Positions 17,504-26,284 of a stretch of 64,000 nucleotides of DNA are shown here, in pieces. Each line of letters begins with the position of its first letter. Within the stretch, counting starts at the first letter, position 1. The stretch is taken from contig NZ_JAQSWB010000006.1 in assembly GCF_029266855.1 (NCBI RefSeq), forward strand, positions 1 through 64,000, read 5' to 3'. The position numbers and the translations under genes were made by a program. This DNA is from Fluviicola sp. Lineage in GTDB: Bacteria; Bacteroidota; Bacteroidia; Flavobacteriales_D; Crocinitomicaceae. The notes under the pieces were generated by a model. It saw only the letters and a list, made by a program, of their open reading frames with translations. It was not told the DNA's origin and did no database searches.

Positions 17504-20500
17504 TTATTTCGTTACCACAATTCTATAATTGTTGTAATTGTTGATCTTTACAAGGTACATTCCATTCGGGTGCCCGCTGAGATTAATGGCAGCTTCGTTG
17601 CCGAATAATACTGTTTGATAGACTAATTGGCCCGTTGATGAATAAATGTCAATAGCAGCACCGCTCAAATCCTGCGATGAAGTAATCGTAAACACACCAT
17701 TGTTTGGGTTTGGATAAATATTCCAGGAAACTGTTTCCAGGGACTCTATTCCAACCGAGCTTACCGGTTCGCAGTCAGAAGTTTCCGTACAACCGTTGGC
17801 TGTAACCAACACGGCATAGCTTCCATTGCCTGATGGTGTAAACGATTGGGCAGTTGCTCCAGAAATAGCCGCATTCCCATTATCGCAGTCAATCCACTGG
17901 TAAGTTGCACCGGACTGATTGGCTGTAAGGGTAATTCCATTGACAGAAACAGTCGCATCGACCTGATTGATGGTCAAATTCAGGGTAACTGTCGAATCAC
18001 AATTGTTTGAATTTGGGATCACATGTGTATACGCTCCTGAAACTGTATACGTTTGACTGTTCAATGACCAGGTATATTGTCCGCAAGCAGTAGCACTCAC
18101 TGATGAACTTGTAGGTTGGTTGATCGTTAAGTTCAATGTTACCAAGGAATCACAGCCTGCCGCGTTCGTTCCCATCCAGGAGTAAGCTCCCGAAGTCGTA
18201 TACGTTGTTCCGTGCCAGTCGTACGAATTACATGCAGAAGCGGAAACAGTACCCGTTGTTGACTGCATAATTGTTAAGTTCAATGTTACTACCGAATCGC
18301 AGCCTGCCGTGTTTGTTCCTGTCCAGGTATAAGCTCCCGAATTTGTATACGTTGTTCCGTGCCAGTCGTACGAATTACATGAAGAAGCGGAAACAGTGCC
18401 GGTCGTCGGCTGTGTGATCGTTAAGTTCAATGTTACTACCGAATCACAGCCTGCCGCGTTCGTTCCCGTCCAGGAGTAAGCTCCCGAATTTATATACGTT
18501 GTTCCGTGCCAGTCGTACGAATTACATGCGGAAGCAGAAACAGTACTTGTTGTTGGCTGTGTGATCGTTAAGTTTAATGTTACCACCGAATCACACCCTT
18601 CCGCATTTGTCAGTACCCAGGTTGGCATCGACGTGGAGGAAGTATAATTGACACCATCAATCCAGGTGAATGCGTTGCAGGCTTCGTGTACGGCAATACT
18701 TGTCGTTGGTGTGCAGTTCATATTGCGGTAAAGGAAAGCGCTTGGTGCTTCGTTGTTGTTTACTCCTGTGATAAGCACATCAGGCTTACCGTTCCCGTCA
18801 ATGTCAGCAATGCTCAGAGAGCCAAAACCTACGCCTTTGAAAGGGGTTCCGCTGACTTCTGTAAAAATTCCTGTTCCATTGTTTTTGTAGAGCATCACAG
18901 CATGTACGTTGGAGATACCAGCAATAAGCAGGTCAAGATCACCATCGCTATCCACATCCGTGAAAGCCGAATTATTTTGATTGAAAGCAGTTATACCGGA
19001 AGTAAGCTCTGTGAATACGCCACTTCCATCATTGCTGTAAAGTTTACTGTTTTTGTTATATGTGTTATCATCACCTGTCAGGAAGAGATCCATGTCATTG
19101 TCTCCGTCGATATCTCCGAAAGCAATGGATCCCATCCCCAGATTGAGCAATGAACTGTTAGCAATGGCACTGAAAACACCTGTTCCGTCATTACTGAATT
19201 GCTGTGTGATCGGTTGGAAAGAACCGGTGTACCCGTTAATGATCAGGTCCTGGTCGTTATCTCCGTCCAGATCTGAAAAAGCAGCTTTTGAGTATGATAA
19301 TCCGATGAATGGTGTACCTGCAACAAGGGTAAAGTTACCGGCAGTATTCACATAAAGCTCTGCTATGGACTGGTAAGAGCCATTGTATCCTGTCAGGAGT
19401 ACATCTTCATCGCCATCGTTGTCGATATCTGAAAAAACAAGGCTGCCTCGCTGATTCGGGCTGAATGGCGTACCAGCAACAAGTGTGAAAACACCTGCAC
19501 CGTTGTTCGTATATAGATTGGCAGTGGAATGATTTATATGATATCCTGTAATCAGCACATCCATATCACCGTCACTGTCTGTGTCGGAGAATCCAATAGC
19601 CCCGCTGGATACGCCCACGAACGGTGTGCCGGGAACGATTGTATAATTACCATTCCCATCGTTCGTGTAAAGTCTGGCAACAGTACTGCCGCTAAAGTCT
19701 TCCCCGCTGATCAATACATCCATATCGTTATCGCCGTCAATATCCGCAAAAGCTGAAGTGCTCTCCAAAACGCCTGTAAAAGGGGATTTGATGAGTGGCG
19801 TAAAAACACCTGAATCATTGGTATAAAAAGTAGCCGACGGGGAATTGCCGCTGCCTCCGATCAGGAAAGCGTCGAGGTCATTGTCTCCGTCAATGTCTTG
19901 TAGAAATGCATTTCCCATCGCGATTCCCTGGAAAAGTGTACCGGCAACGGTCGAGAAATCGCCGGCCCCATTATTGCTGTACAATCGCGCGAGCACACTA
20001 CTGTTGCCGCCACCTGCAAGCAGGATGTCCGTATCGCCGTCTCCGTCTGTATCACCAAAAGCAACACTTCCCTGGTGTACCGCAGTAAATGGAGTGCCTG
20101 CAACCAGCGTGAATGTCCCTACCCCATTGTTCATGTACATTTGGGCAGTAATACCGGTGCCGGTGTTTCCGGTGATAAGTGCGTCCATATCGTTGTCGGC
20201 ATCCAGGTCACCGAAATTAATTGTCCCTCTTTGTACGTTGGCGATGTTGGTGGGTGCAGGGGTAAAAATACCGTTGCCGTCATTCACGTAGTAACGTGTG
20301 CTGGAAGCGTTTGAAGGGGTGAGTCCGGTAATAACAAGGTCCTGGTCTGAATCCCCATCGGTATCTGCGAAAGCGGCCTGTCCGTAAGTAACACCTTCAA
20401 AGGGTGTGCCGGGAGCGAGCGTAAAACCACCTGTACCATTATTCAGGTACAAAGAGGTGTTAATGCCCGAAGCGCTGTTCCCGAAAACAAGGATGTCCGG

Positions 20501-21004
20501 TGCACTGTCGCCGTTTACATCGGCAATTGCAGCAGACCCGTATACAACACCCTGAAATGGAGTGCCGGCATCAAGTGTGAAGTTACCGAGGCCGTCGTTC
20601 AAATACAGTTTGGCAATACGCTGATTGGACATGCCGGTTATCAGGACATCCATATCGTTATCACCATCGACGTCCGCAAAATGAATACTTCCATTATACA
20701 TTTGGTCGAAGGAGGAAGGCTTCAGGGTATATCCACCTATTCCATTGTTGACATAGAGTCGCGAGATGACCTGGGAGGTGATACTGAAACCGCTGAGCAG
20801 GATATCCTGGTCGCCATCGTTATCAATGTCTGCCATTGCCGTGGCCCCCTGGCTTACAGCCGGAATTTCATCGATGGTCACAATTGGTGGTGATGGAGGC
20901 CCTACCAACTCAAAATTGTTTTGTGCAAAGACCGGGGAGATCCCCAATACGGAGAATAGTATGGCAGCGCTGAGGTGTGCTTTCATATTTGTTGATTTTT
21001 TCAA
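17504..21004 (-). CDS. secreted VCBS/FG-GAP repeat protein with T9SS sorting domain
   Basis: A 1166-residue secreted protein. An N-terminal signal peptide ends near SPVFAQ. About 17-18 FG-GAP/VCBS-type repeats follow, each with a calcium-loop pattern such as DIDNDGDQDILL or DVDGDNDMDVLITG, and probably form beta-propellers. Next come five Cys-containing modules of about 49 residues ending CDSVVTLNLTI, three of them almost identical. A beta-sandwich-like segment precedes a type A T9SS C-terminal signal (WNIYPNPNNGVFTI ... NGMYLVKI). It is thus predicted to cross the outer membrane by T9SS and be anchored or released. Likely an adhesin-like or surface protein; ligand unknown. It stands alone, convergent with the SRPBCC gene. 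Confidence 0.9.
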   Translation of the reverse strand: MKKSTNMKAHLSAAILFSVLGISPVFAQNNFELVGPPSPPIVTIDEIPAVSQGATAMADIDNDGDQDILLSGFSITSQVISRLYVNNGIGGYTLKPSSFDQMYNGSIHFADVDGDNDMDVLITGMSNQRIAKLYLNDGLGNFTLDAGTPFQGVVYGSAAIADVNGDSAPDILVFGNSASGINTSLYLNNGTGGFTLAPGTPFEGVTYGQAAFADTDGDSDQDLVITGLTPSNASSTRYYVNDGNGIFTPAPTNIANVQRGTINFGDLDADNDMDALITGNTGTGITAQMYMNNGVGTFTLVAGTPFTAVHQGSVAFGDTDGDGDTDILLAGGGNSSVLARLYSNNGAGDFSTVAGTLFQGIAMGNAFLQDIDGDNDLDAFLIGGSGNSPSATFYTNDSGVFTPLIKSPFTGVLESTSAFADIDGDNDMDVLISGEDFSGSTVARLYTNDGNGNYTIVPGTPFVGVSSGAIGFSDTDSDGDMDVLITGYHINHSTANLYTNNGAGVFTLVAGTPFSPNQRGSLVFSDIDNDGDEDVLLTGYNGSYQSIAELYVNTAGNFTLVAGTPFIGLSYSKAAFSDLDGDNDQDLIINGYTGSFQPITQQFSNDGTGVFSAIANSSLLNLGMGSIAFGDIDGDNDMDLFLTGDDNTYNKNSKLYSNDGSGVFTELTSGITAFNQNNSAFTDVDSDGDLDLLIAGISNVHAVMLYKNNGTGIFTEVSGTPFKGVGFGSLSIADIDGNGKPDVLITGVNNNEAPSAFLYRNMNCTPTTSIAVHEACNAFTWIDGVNYTSSTSMPTWVLTNAEGCDSVVTLNLTITQPTTSTVSASACNSYDWHGTTYINSGAYSWTGTNAAGCDSVVTLNLTITQPTTGTVSASSCNSYDWHGTTYTNSGAYTWTGTNTAGCDSVVTLNLTIMQSTTGTVSASACNSYDWHGTTYTTSGAYSWMGTNAAGCDSLVTLNLTINQPTSSSVSATACGQYTWSLNSQTYTVSGAYTHVIPNSNNCDSTVTLNLTINQVDATVSVNGITLTANQSGATYQWIDCDNGNAAISGATAQSFTPSGNGSYAVLVTANGCTETSDCEPVSSVGIESLETVSWNIYPNPNNGVFTITSSQDLSGAAIDIYSSTGQLVYQTVLFGNEAAINLSGHPNGMYLVKINNYNNYRIVVTK
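18126..18566 (-). repeat. three tandem 147-bp units inside the VCBS gene
   Basis: The anchor CCGTGCCAGTCGTACGAATT begins at 18210, 18357 and 18504, exactly 147 bp apart. Each unit encodes 49 residues (CNSYDWHGTTY ... GCDSVVTLNLTI). Near-identity at DNA level points to recent duplication or ongoing homogenisation. More divergent units flank on both sides. Confidence 0.85.
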
Positions 21005-21120
21005 AGGGTTTCTTTTTGGGGCAAAGTTCCGTTATTTCCGATGAAGGGCGTACAGGGGTTACCCCTTGATCTGATAACAGCGGAGTATTTAAAAATTCCC
21101 GAAAAGAAGTTTCAGCATGA

Positions 21121-21213
21121 AAAAGAGTTCAGAGTGAGTGTGAGAGCGAGAGAAGAGTGCAAAAAGAAAAAGAGCATTCAACTTGCGTCAAATGCTCTTT
21201 TTCTTTTGTGAAT
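21121..21213. repeat. terminator-containing repeat, copy A (partial)
   Basis: Contains AGAGTTCAGAGTGAGTGTGA followed by a 17-bp hairpin (21162-21178 with 21191-21207, 12-nt loop). The upstream half present in copies C and D is absent. It probably also terminates transcription between the two leftward genes. Confidence 0.75.
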
Positions 21214-21295
21214 CTGATGTTTTTATCAATTTTTTTCAGATTGTAGTTCCCATTTGATGGACATATTCAGCTTTGAAGAACAAAAGTATAGAACA

Positions 21296-23353
21296 CTATT
21301 CCGGCACGCGGAATTCCTTTCCGTTTTGTCCTATCATTACTGGTCGGCGCTGTAAATCTTCGGCCGGAACATACCAGAATCCCGTTCTGGTTTTGAATGC
21401 ATAATCCGCAATGTAGCTGTAATTGGCCGATGATAACCGGCTCCCATCAATGCTGTAGATCTGCCATTCGCCATTGGGTAGCCTGACTTTGAAATAAAGT
21501 CCGTTGAGCGAAACACTGATCTTGTTCACACAGGCATCCAGTACCGCAGTTTGCGTGAACTTACAGTCCATGCCGCCGTATTTTGTTTCACAGTTGCGTA
21601 TGAAATAGTAGAGTGAATCGTTTTTATAGGCACAGATCGACGGAAAGAACTCGGAGGTTTGTGACATGTGATCGTAGTGCTCCGTATTAATCTTCAGCGG
21701 AAAAAGATAGTTGAAGACTAAGGAATCGTATACCACCGGCAATATTGTTTGTGTTGCGTAGGTGATGAGTCCCGTTTTCCCTTTTTGGTAAAGCAGGAAG
21801 TAATTGTTCAGAGTCGGATGCCGCACAACCGAATCATAGACTGGCGGAAGCACAACGGCTTTCTGTTCCGTTTTCCGTTGCCCGTTGATATAGGTGGTTT
21901 CATAGAAATTGTTCAGAAAACCAATCGGACGGCTTGTTTCGCTCTTGTCCGGATAAATGAAGAGCTGGTTTTCGCGATGGCTTCCTGTTCTATAGCGAAA
22001 CCCAGACTTTCCGGTATAAATCAGCTCTTTGGAACCCAGTAACTGGTCGTATTTATACACAAACGACTCGGAACCCGAGTAGGTCACGATGAAAGGCATG
22101 TGTTGGTCGGGCAACTCAACTTTTTCCCATTCCCGGTCGAAAATGGCACGCCCCTCTCTGTTGAGAATGCCGTAACTGCTGCCTGATCGGTACCGGATGA
22201 AATGATTGATCTTCCCGGGCTCGAAGAAAACTTCGTCATATACAGGCGGAATGACCGTTTTTAAAATGGTTTTCGATTTTGGATCCCTGGTTGTAATGAT
22301 ACAGCCGTGCTTTCCGCCTGAAACGGTATCATTCATAGTGTGCTTGTGTGTATAGCCCAAATCACTGTAAGAAACGCGATACTGCTCCAACTGGTTTTTG
22401 ATCCTGTGCCGGATCTCTTTTCGAATCTCTTCCGGAGTGTGAGTTCTTGGTTTTGTCACAACGGTTCCCGCCGAATCAGCAATAGTTTTCAGGAAATCCA
22501 TCAATAGCTCGCTTGTCTGTTCCCCAAGGTCTGTATTCAGCTCATCTTCGAAAGGTAGGTAATCATCTCTCAATTCGTTTGGTTTCAGCGTGCGCTTTTC
22601 GGTAAATGTCAGGTCGAAATCGTAACTTGACGCCAGATTTTTTCCCGGAAATACCTGCAACAAATCGGATTCGCCAACGTAGTATTCGCATTTCGCAGCA
22701 GGAAGACACTGATAATGGCCTTTTTCATCGAACGATAGAAACACGCAAAGGCTTTTCATACCGGATTGCATCAAGATAAAGTAGCTCTGTTCGATCAGGA
22801 TGCTATCGTAAGCCGCAGGTGTGTAATCGGTCACGGTTAAAGGTGAATCCAGGTATAGCAGCTTGAATTTTCCGTTTAGTTTTACCCGGAACAGCCCGTT
22901 TTTATGCACTTGTTCGATCGACTCGTAAACAAAAGGGGTCACCTCTTTTCCTTCAGCGGTGAGGAAAGCACAACGGTCGTTCTTCTTGGCATAGTATTTC
23001 ACCTCCTGGACATATCCAAGGCGATCGAGGTAATCATATTCGCATGGGATTGTATAAGTCATTGCTTTGAACACCCCGAATTTCCCATCTCGTTTCACGA
23101 TCAGTTCCTGAAACTTGTTATAGGAGATCATTTTGTCATGACCGGAAGTATCGAGATCGTCGTAGGCTGTCGTCTCGTAGATCGCATCGAACACATCCGG
23201 AAACACCAGCTCCGCTTTTTCGTTCGTAAGAATATAATGGTTGCCGATTTTCATAAAAAACGCCCGTTCTGTTTGAGCTGTCAAGGAAAAAACCAAGCCG
23301 GTTAACAGAAAAGTGAGCAGGAAACGATGACAGGGAAGTTGAAGTTTTAACAT
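21296..23353 (-). CDS. secreted WG-repeat-like protein, 685 aa
   Basis: Begins with a clear signal peptide (MLKLQLPCHRFLLTFLLTGLVFSLTAQ). The rest is made of irregular beta units of the WG-repeat kind: KFGVFKAMTYTIPCEYDYLD, SYGILNREGRAIFDREWEKVEL, KTGLITYATQTILPVVYDSLVF. Each has the pattern of a Gly-aromatic turn followed by xxPxxYDxV. Such proteins are common in Bacteroidota and are thought to be surface or periplasmic scaffolds; no enzymatic motif is seen. The gene lies between copies A and B of the dispersed repeat. WG-like is my best reading by eye, since the repeats are degenerate. Confidence 0.65.
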   Translation of the reverse strand: MLKLQLPCHRFLLTFLLTGLVFSLTAQTERAFFMKIGNHYILTNEKAELVFPDVFDAIYETTAYDDLDTSGHDKMISYNKFQELIVKRDGKFGVFKAMTYTIPCEYDYLDRLGYVQEVKYYAKKNDRCAFLTAEGKEVTPFVYESIEQVHKNGLFRVKLNGKFKLLYLDSPLTVTDYTPAAYDSILIEQSYFILMQSGMKSLCVFLSFDEKGHYQCLPAAKCEYYVGESDLLQVFPGKNLASSYDFDLTFTEKRTLKPNELRDDYLPFEDELNTDLGEQTSELLMDFLKTIADSAGTVVTKPRTHTPEEIRKEIRHRIKNQLEQYRVSYSDLGYTHKHTMNDTVSGGKHGCIITTRDPKSKTILKTVIPPVYDEVFFEPGKINHFIRYRSGSSYGILNREGRAIFDREWEKVELPDQHMPFIVTYSGSESFVYKYDQLLGSKELIYTGKSGFRYRTGSHRENQLFIYPDKSETSRPIGFLNNFYETTYINGQRKTEQKAVVLPPVYDSVVRHPTLNNYFLLYQKGKTGLITYATQTILPVVYDSLVFNYLFPLKINTEHYDHMSQTSEFFPSICAYKNDSLYYFIRNCETKYGGMDCKFTQTAVLDACVNKISVSLNGLYFKVRLPNGEWQIYSIDGSRLSSANYSYIADYAFKTRTGFWYVPAEDLQRRPVMIGQNGKEFRVPE

Positions 23354-23748
23354 GATTTACCTGGGGTTTGACTGTCAAAAATAAGTTAAAACAGCATCAG
23401 ATGGCAAATAAAAATGAAAGAAAAGCCCTTAAAGTTTCCGATTTGGTTCAATGATTATTGCAACTAGGGTTGAACACTTGGGAAAGGGTATTGATTAATT
23501 ATATTGCTCCTTGAAAACAGGCCTCGGTCCCCCTTGTCTGACTGCAAACAGGCAGGCTCCAATAGGGGGTAGCCGAATCTCAGCTTCGAACACGGATCCC
23601 GCTCTCAGTCCTCACACTCGCACTAAAGAAAAAGAGTTCAGAGTGAGTGTGAGAGCGAGAGAAGAGTGCAAAAATAAAAGTCGAACATCTTAGCGCAGAT
23701 AAACCAACAGGAATGATCACGCTAGCTCAAGGGATAATTTCGAATATT
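23354..23748. other. gene-free spacer holding repeat copy B
   Basis: No gene is seen. It includes GCAACTAGGGTTGAACACTT (from 23460), which is nearly repeated after copy C at 24593, and copy B of the dispersed repeat. Confidence 0.5.
23575..23675. repeat. terminator-containing repeat, copy B (lacks the hairpin)
   Basis: Matches copies C and D from GAATCTCAGCTTCGAA through AGAGAAGAGTGCAAAAA. It then diverges into AAAAGTCGAACATC, so the terminal hairpin is lost. The left flank differs from C and D. Confidence 0.75.
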
Positions 23749-24237
23749 CTAAATCTCATATTCGACTTGATACCAGAATCTGCTTATTTTTCTTATTGAT
23801 CTCAGCTCTAAGAACCAGTCTAATTTCGGACAAGTTTTGATGTTACCTTCGTAGTAAAGATATGCTTTACAAACTCTATATTTTGGAGATAGACCAGAGC
23901 TTCTAGCGCTATAAGTGTATAATATCCCATTAGTTGGATCTCCCCAAACTTCTAATCCATATTTTGAAACTACTTTTTCAATTTTATTCAGTTTAATCTG
24001 ATCAAAGTAGACAGAGTAGGATTTTATGGCCCTTTTAATATTCCAGTAATCCAAATTAATAGTCGAGTCTTGGTCTAAATTATTTATAATAAACTTATTC
24101 ACTTCTATAACTTTCAAGAATTGTTGTCTATCATTATCATCCCTTGCTTTGTCTCTTAATGAGAAAGTAAAATATCCCACTAAGGCAATTAGGATTACTC
24201 CAATACTAATTAAAATAATAATTCCTTTTCTTTTCAT
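23749..24237 (-). CDS. hypothetical single-pass membrane protein, 162 aa
   Basis: Starts at ATG 24237 with MKRKG and one hydrophobic helix (residues about 5-26, IIILISIGVILIALVGYFTF), then a hydrophilic domain of about 135 residues with scattered aromatic residues and two Cys. The topology fits an inner-membrane anchor with the bulk in the periplasm. No family is recognised. It is AT-rich and bracketed by repeat copies B and C, pointing to an accessory gene. Confidence 0.6.
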   Translation of the reverse strand: MKRKGIIILISIGVILIALVGYFTFSLRDKARDDNDRQQFLKVIEVNKFIINNLDQDSTINLDYWNIKRAIKSYSVYFDQIKLNKIEKVVSKYGLEVWGDPTNGILYTYSARSSGLSPKYRVCKAYLYYEGNIKTCPKLDWFLELRSIRKISRFWYQVEYEI

Positions 24238-24741
24238 TGGTCTAGTATGAAATTGTTGCTACTGTTAATTCTTTTATAGATTATCAATTTAGCAGATTCT
24301 TCTGAAGAACAAATTTATCTATTCAAAATCTAATGGGATTCGAACCGCTTTGAATGTTTGGAAAACAGGATAAAATCAAGACTTTTCGAAAGATTAAGGT
24401 TTGCCACCCTCCTTAACCCTCCCTCGAGGGAGGAAATAGAATCTCAGCTTCGAATACGAATCCCGTTCTCAGTCCTCACACTCGCACTAAAGAAAAAGAG
24501 TTCAGAGTGAGTGTGAGGGCGAGAGAAGAGTGCAAAAAGAAAAAGAGCATTCAACTTGCGTCAAATGCTCTTTTTCTTTTTGTGAACCTACCGCAACTAG
24601 AGTCGAACACTTTGAATATGTAATATTAACGTTTCAAAGCTACGCTTTCGTGCCGATTCTCGGATATAACACTTTCCGGCATGAAGCGTAGATTGTGTTA
24701 TACTCATCTACTTCTATTATATTTAGTAATTATTACAAACG
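24238..24741. other. spacer with repeat copy C and a structured leader
   Basis: No gene is seen. It holds repeat copy C (24403-24585). An inverted repeat has arms at 24640-24655 (CTACGCTTTCGTGCCG) and 24677-24691 (CGGCATGAAGCGTAG). Upstream of copy C is a T-arm-like scrap, TGGGATTCGAACCGC (about 24333-24347). Confidence 0.55.
24403..24585. repeat. terminator-containing direct repeat, copy C (full, 183 bp)
   Basis: Runs from GCCACCCTCCTTAA to CTTTTTGTGA. Parts in order: the palindrome CCTCCCTCGAGGGAGG, an imperfect inverted repeat built on CTCACACTCGCACT / AGTGAGTGTGAG, and a terminator-like hairpin. Same length and orientation as copy D. Confidence 0.85.
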
Positions 24742-25716
24742 ATGAATAGACAAGTTGAGCTCAAAGAACAGAATTATCTGATCATTTATAATGATATAGA
24801 TTCAAATAGTTTAGTACCTATTGAAATATGTGATTGGGTTATTGATAAGCCAAATCCTGAAGATATTAAACTGATATCAAGCCATTTTATGGACATCATT
24901 GGTTCCTTCGATTTTGTACCATTTCAGGAAATGAATATAGTGGTAGAAGACAATAGGACTCATATGAATCGACTTACTTCCCCTAATGATTTCAGGTATT
25001 TAGTTGTTAAATCAAAGAGCGACGGAATTCCCAAATTTAATAAGTTAAAAGAAGCATTAAGGTTGTCTAGTTATGATATTTGGGCTGAATCAACCTTATG
25101 TGATATAGGTGGGTCGAAATCAATAATGTTCAATCCAGATCAAGTGGGAGGGTATTTTGGATTTGGAAGATCATCACAATTACCTTTATCTGTGCATTGG
25201 GACAATGTAGGTGAATTGGTAGCCTTGCGCGAACAATTTAACGATAACGAGTACTCACATATTGTTGAAGCAATTAAAATGTTCATTGATAATGACGCAA
25301 TTAAGGATGTTTCTCCGTTGAAACATCTAGGTTATTTTGCAATCATGGAGAGTCTATTAAGCCATAATCCAGCAGCAAATGATTCTATTGATTCAATTAC
25401 GAGACAATTAAAAAGAAATATCATACTACTTAATAATAGAATTGAAGGAGAAACTGACTTGATAATGTCAGGATTCACGACTCCTAATCCAGATACAATA
25501 ATTTCTAAATTATATTCTTACAGAAGTGTAATTGCGCACGGTGGAAATGGAAATGAAAAGCTGAATCTACTTGCTTCACTTAGGCAAAACATTGATGGGC
25601 ACCAGTTTTGGAATGAAAGCCCGAAACGATGGATTTCATTGTATTTGAGATCGTTGGTGAAAGGAATTCTTTTGCATTCATTAAGGGAGCCGCGGCTTGT
25701 GACAGATCTACAGTAA
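24742..25716 (+). CDS. ApeA-like HEPN domain protein, candidate phage defence
   Basis: A 324-residue soluble protein. The C-terminal third has the HEPN pattern: helices LGYFAIMESLLSHN and SITRQLKRNIILL, then KLYSYRSVIAHGG. This holds the RxxxxH motif, Arg261 and His266, used by HEPN ribonucleases. Family resemblance is to ApeA-like HEPN proteins, some of which act in anti-phage defence. The N-terminal ~180 residues are of mixed alpha/beta character and probably sense the trigger; I recognise no domain there. It is a single AT-rich gene bracketed by 183-bp direct repeats C and D and lies about 340 nt from a tRNA gene, which suggests an exchangeable cassette. RNase activity and defence are inferred; the HEPN motif is visible. 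Confidence 0.7.
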   Translation: MNRQVELKEQNYLIIYNDIDSNSLVPIEICDWVIDKPNPEDIKLISSHFMDIIGSFDFVPFQEMNIVVEDNRTHMNRLTSPNDFRYLVVKSKSDGIPKFNKLKEALRLSSYDIWAESTLCDIGGSKSIMFNPDQVGGYFGFGRSSQLPLSVHWDNVGELVALREQFNDNEYSHIVEAIKMFIDNDAIKDVSPLKHLGYFAIMESLLSHNPAANDSIDSITRQLKRNIILLNNRIEGETDLIMSGFTTPNPDTIISKLYSYRSVIAHGGNGNEKLNLLASLRQNIDGHQFWNESPKRWISLYLRSLVKGILLHSLREPRLVTDLQ

Positions 25717-25872
25717 ACCGATTCTGTAAAATTGAGCATAACTTGCATATAAGCGCAACTTTAAATACTTACTACCAATTAAAATTGATTTTTAAACTGA
25801 TTCTCAGAAATCTTTGTGAAAAGCTATCGTTACGTTATAATCCAAAACAGCGAAGTATTGAATTGTCGCATC

Positions 25873-26055
25873 GCCACCCTCCTTAATCCTCCCTTGAGGG
25901 AGGAAATAGAATCTCAGCTTCGAATACGGATCCCGCTCTCAGTCCTCACACTCGCACTAAAGAAAAAGAGTTCAGAGTGAGTGTGAGAGCGAGAGAAGAG
26001 TGCAAAAAGAAAAAGAGCATTCAACTTGCGTCAAATGCTCTTTTTCTTTTTGTGA
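25873..26055. repeat. terminator-containing direct repeat, copy D (full, 183 bp)
   Basis: Nearly identical to copy C over 183 bp, with a handful of differences such as CCTCCCTTGAGGGAGG for CCTCCCTCGAGGGAGG. Its hairpin end abuts the 3' end of tRNA-Arg, for which it would act as terminator. Confidence 0.85.
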
Positions 26056-26126
26056 CCCCGGAGGGATTCTAACCCCCGACCGCTGGAGCCGAAATCCAGT
26101 GCTCTATACAGCTGAGCTACGGAGCC
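26053..26126 (-). tRNA. tRNA-Arg (anticodon UCG)
   Basis: Folds as a 74-nt cloverleaf. Acceptor GGCTCCG pairs with CGGGGTC (two wobble pairs), the D-stem is GCTC/GAGC, and the anticodon stem-loop is CTGGA-TTTCGGC-TCCAG, giving anticodon UCG. The T-loop reads TTAGAAT rather than TTCGAAT, an unusual C-to-A change. The discriminator is A and CCA is not encoded. Confidence 0.9.
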
Positions 26127-26243
26127 TTTATGGCGAGTAACTCAAATCCCAAAAAGGAGGCTGAGCTACGGCCTTTTTGACTGACAAATGCAATCACACC
26201 CCAAAATTAGTTCCTTTTTTCACTTCTCTTGCGATTTTTCCAA

Positions 26244-26251
26244 TAATTTTG
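26244..26251 (+). promoter_or_regulatory. TAnnTTTG -7 box upstream of porZ
   Basis: TAATTTTG matches the -7 consensus. The start site implied (about 26257) makes the ATG at 26285 the better start for porZ than ATGs at 26258 or further upstream. Confidence 0.45.
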
Positions 26252-26284
26252 AAGAGTATGCGTTTATACATCAAAACAAATTTC

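Larger units (their letters stand above)
25717..26284. other. spacer with repeat copy D, tRNA-Arg and PorZ promoter
   Basis: No protein gene is seen. It holds copy D (25873-26055) and tRNA-Arg (26053-26126, minus strand). A small hairpin at 26151-26178 carries GCTGAGCTACGG copied from the tRNA. A -7 box at 26244 precedes porZ. Confidence 0.6.

Noticed and set aside
24601-24741. Integron attC site
   Set aside because: The symmetric AAC..GTT-type ends are only loosely similar to attC, core boxes do not match the consensus, and no integron integrase is in the window.
21121-26055. CRISPR array
   Set aside because: Repeat copies are 90-183 bp and about 0.8-2.4 kb apart, with genes between them and no short spacers or cas genes.
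26177-26284. Longer N-terminus for PorZ
   Set aside because: The extension precedes the predicted promoter and would bury the signal peptide behind about 36 unrelated residues.
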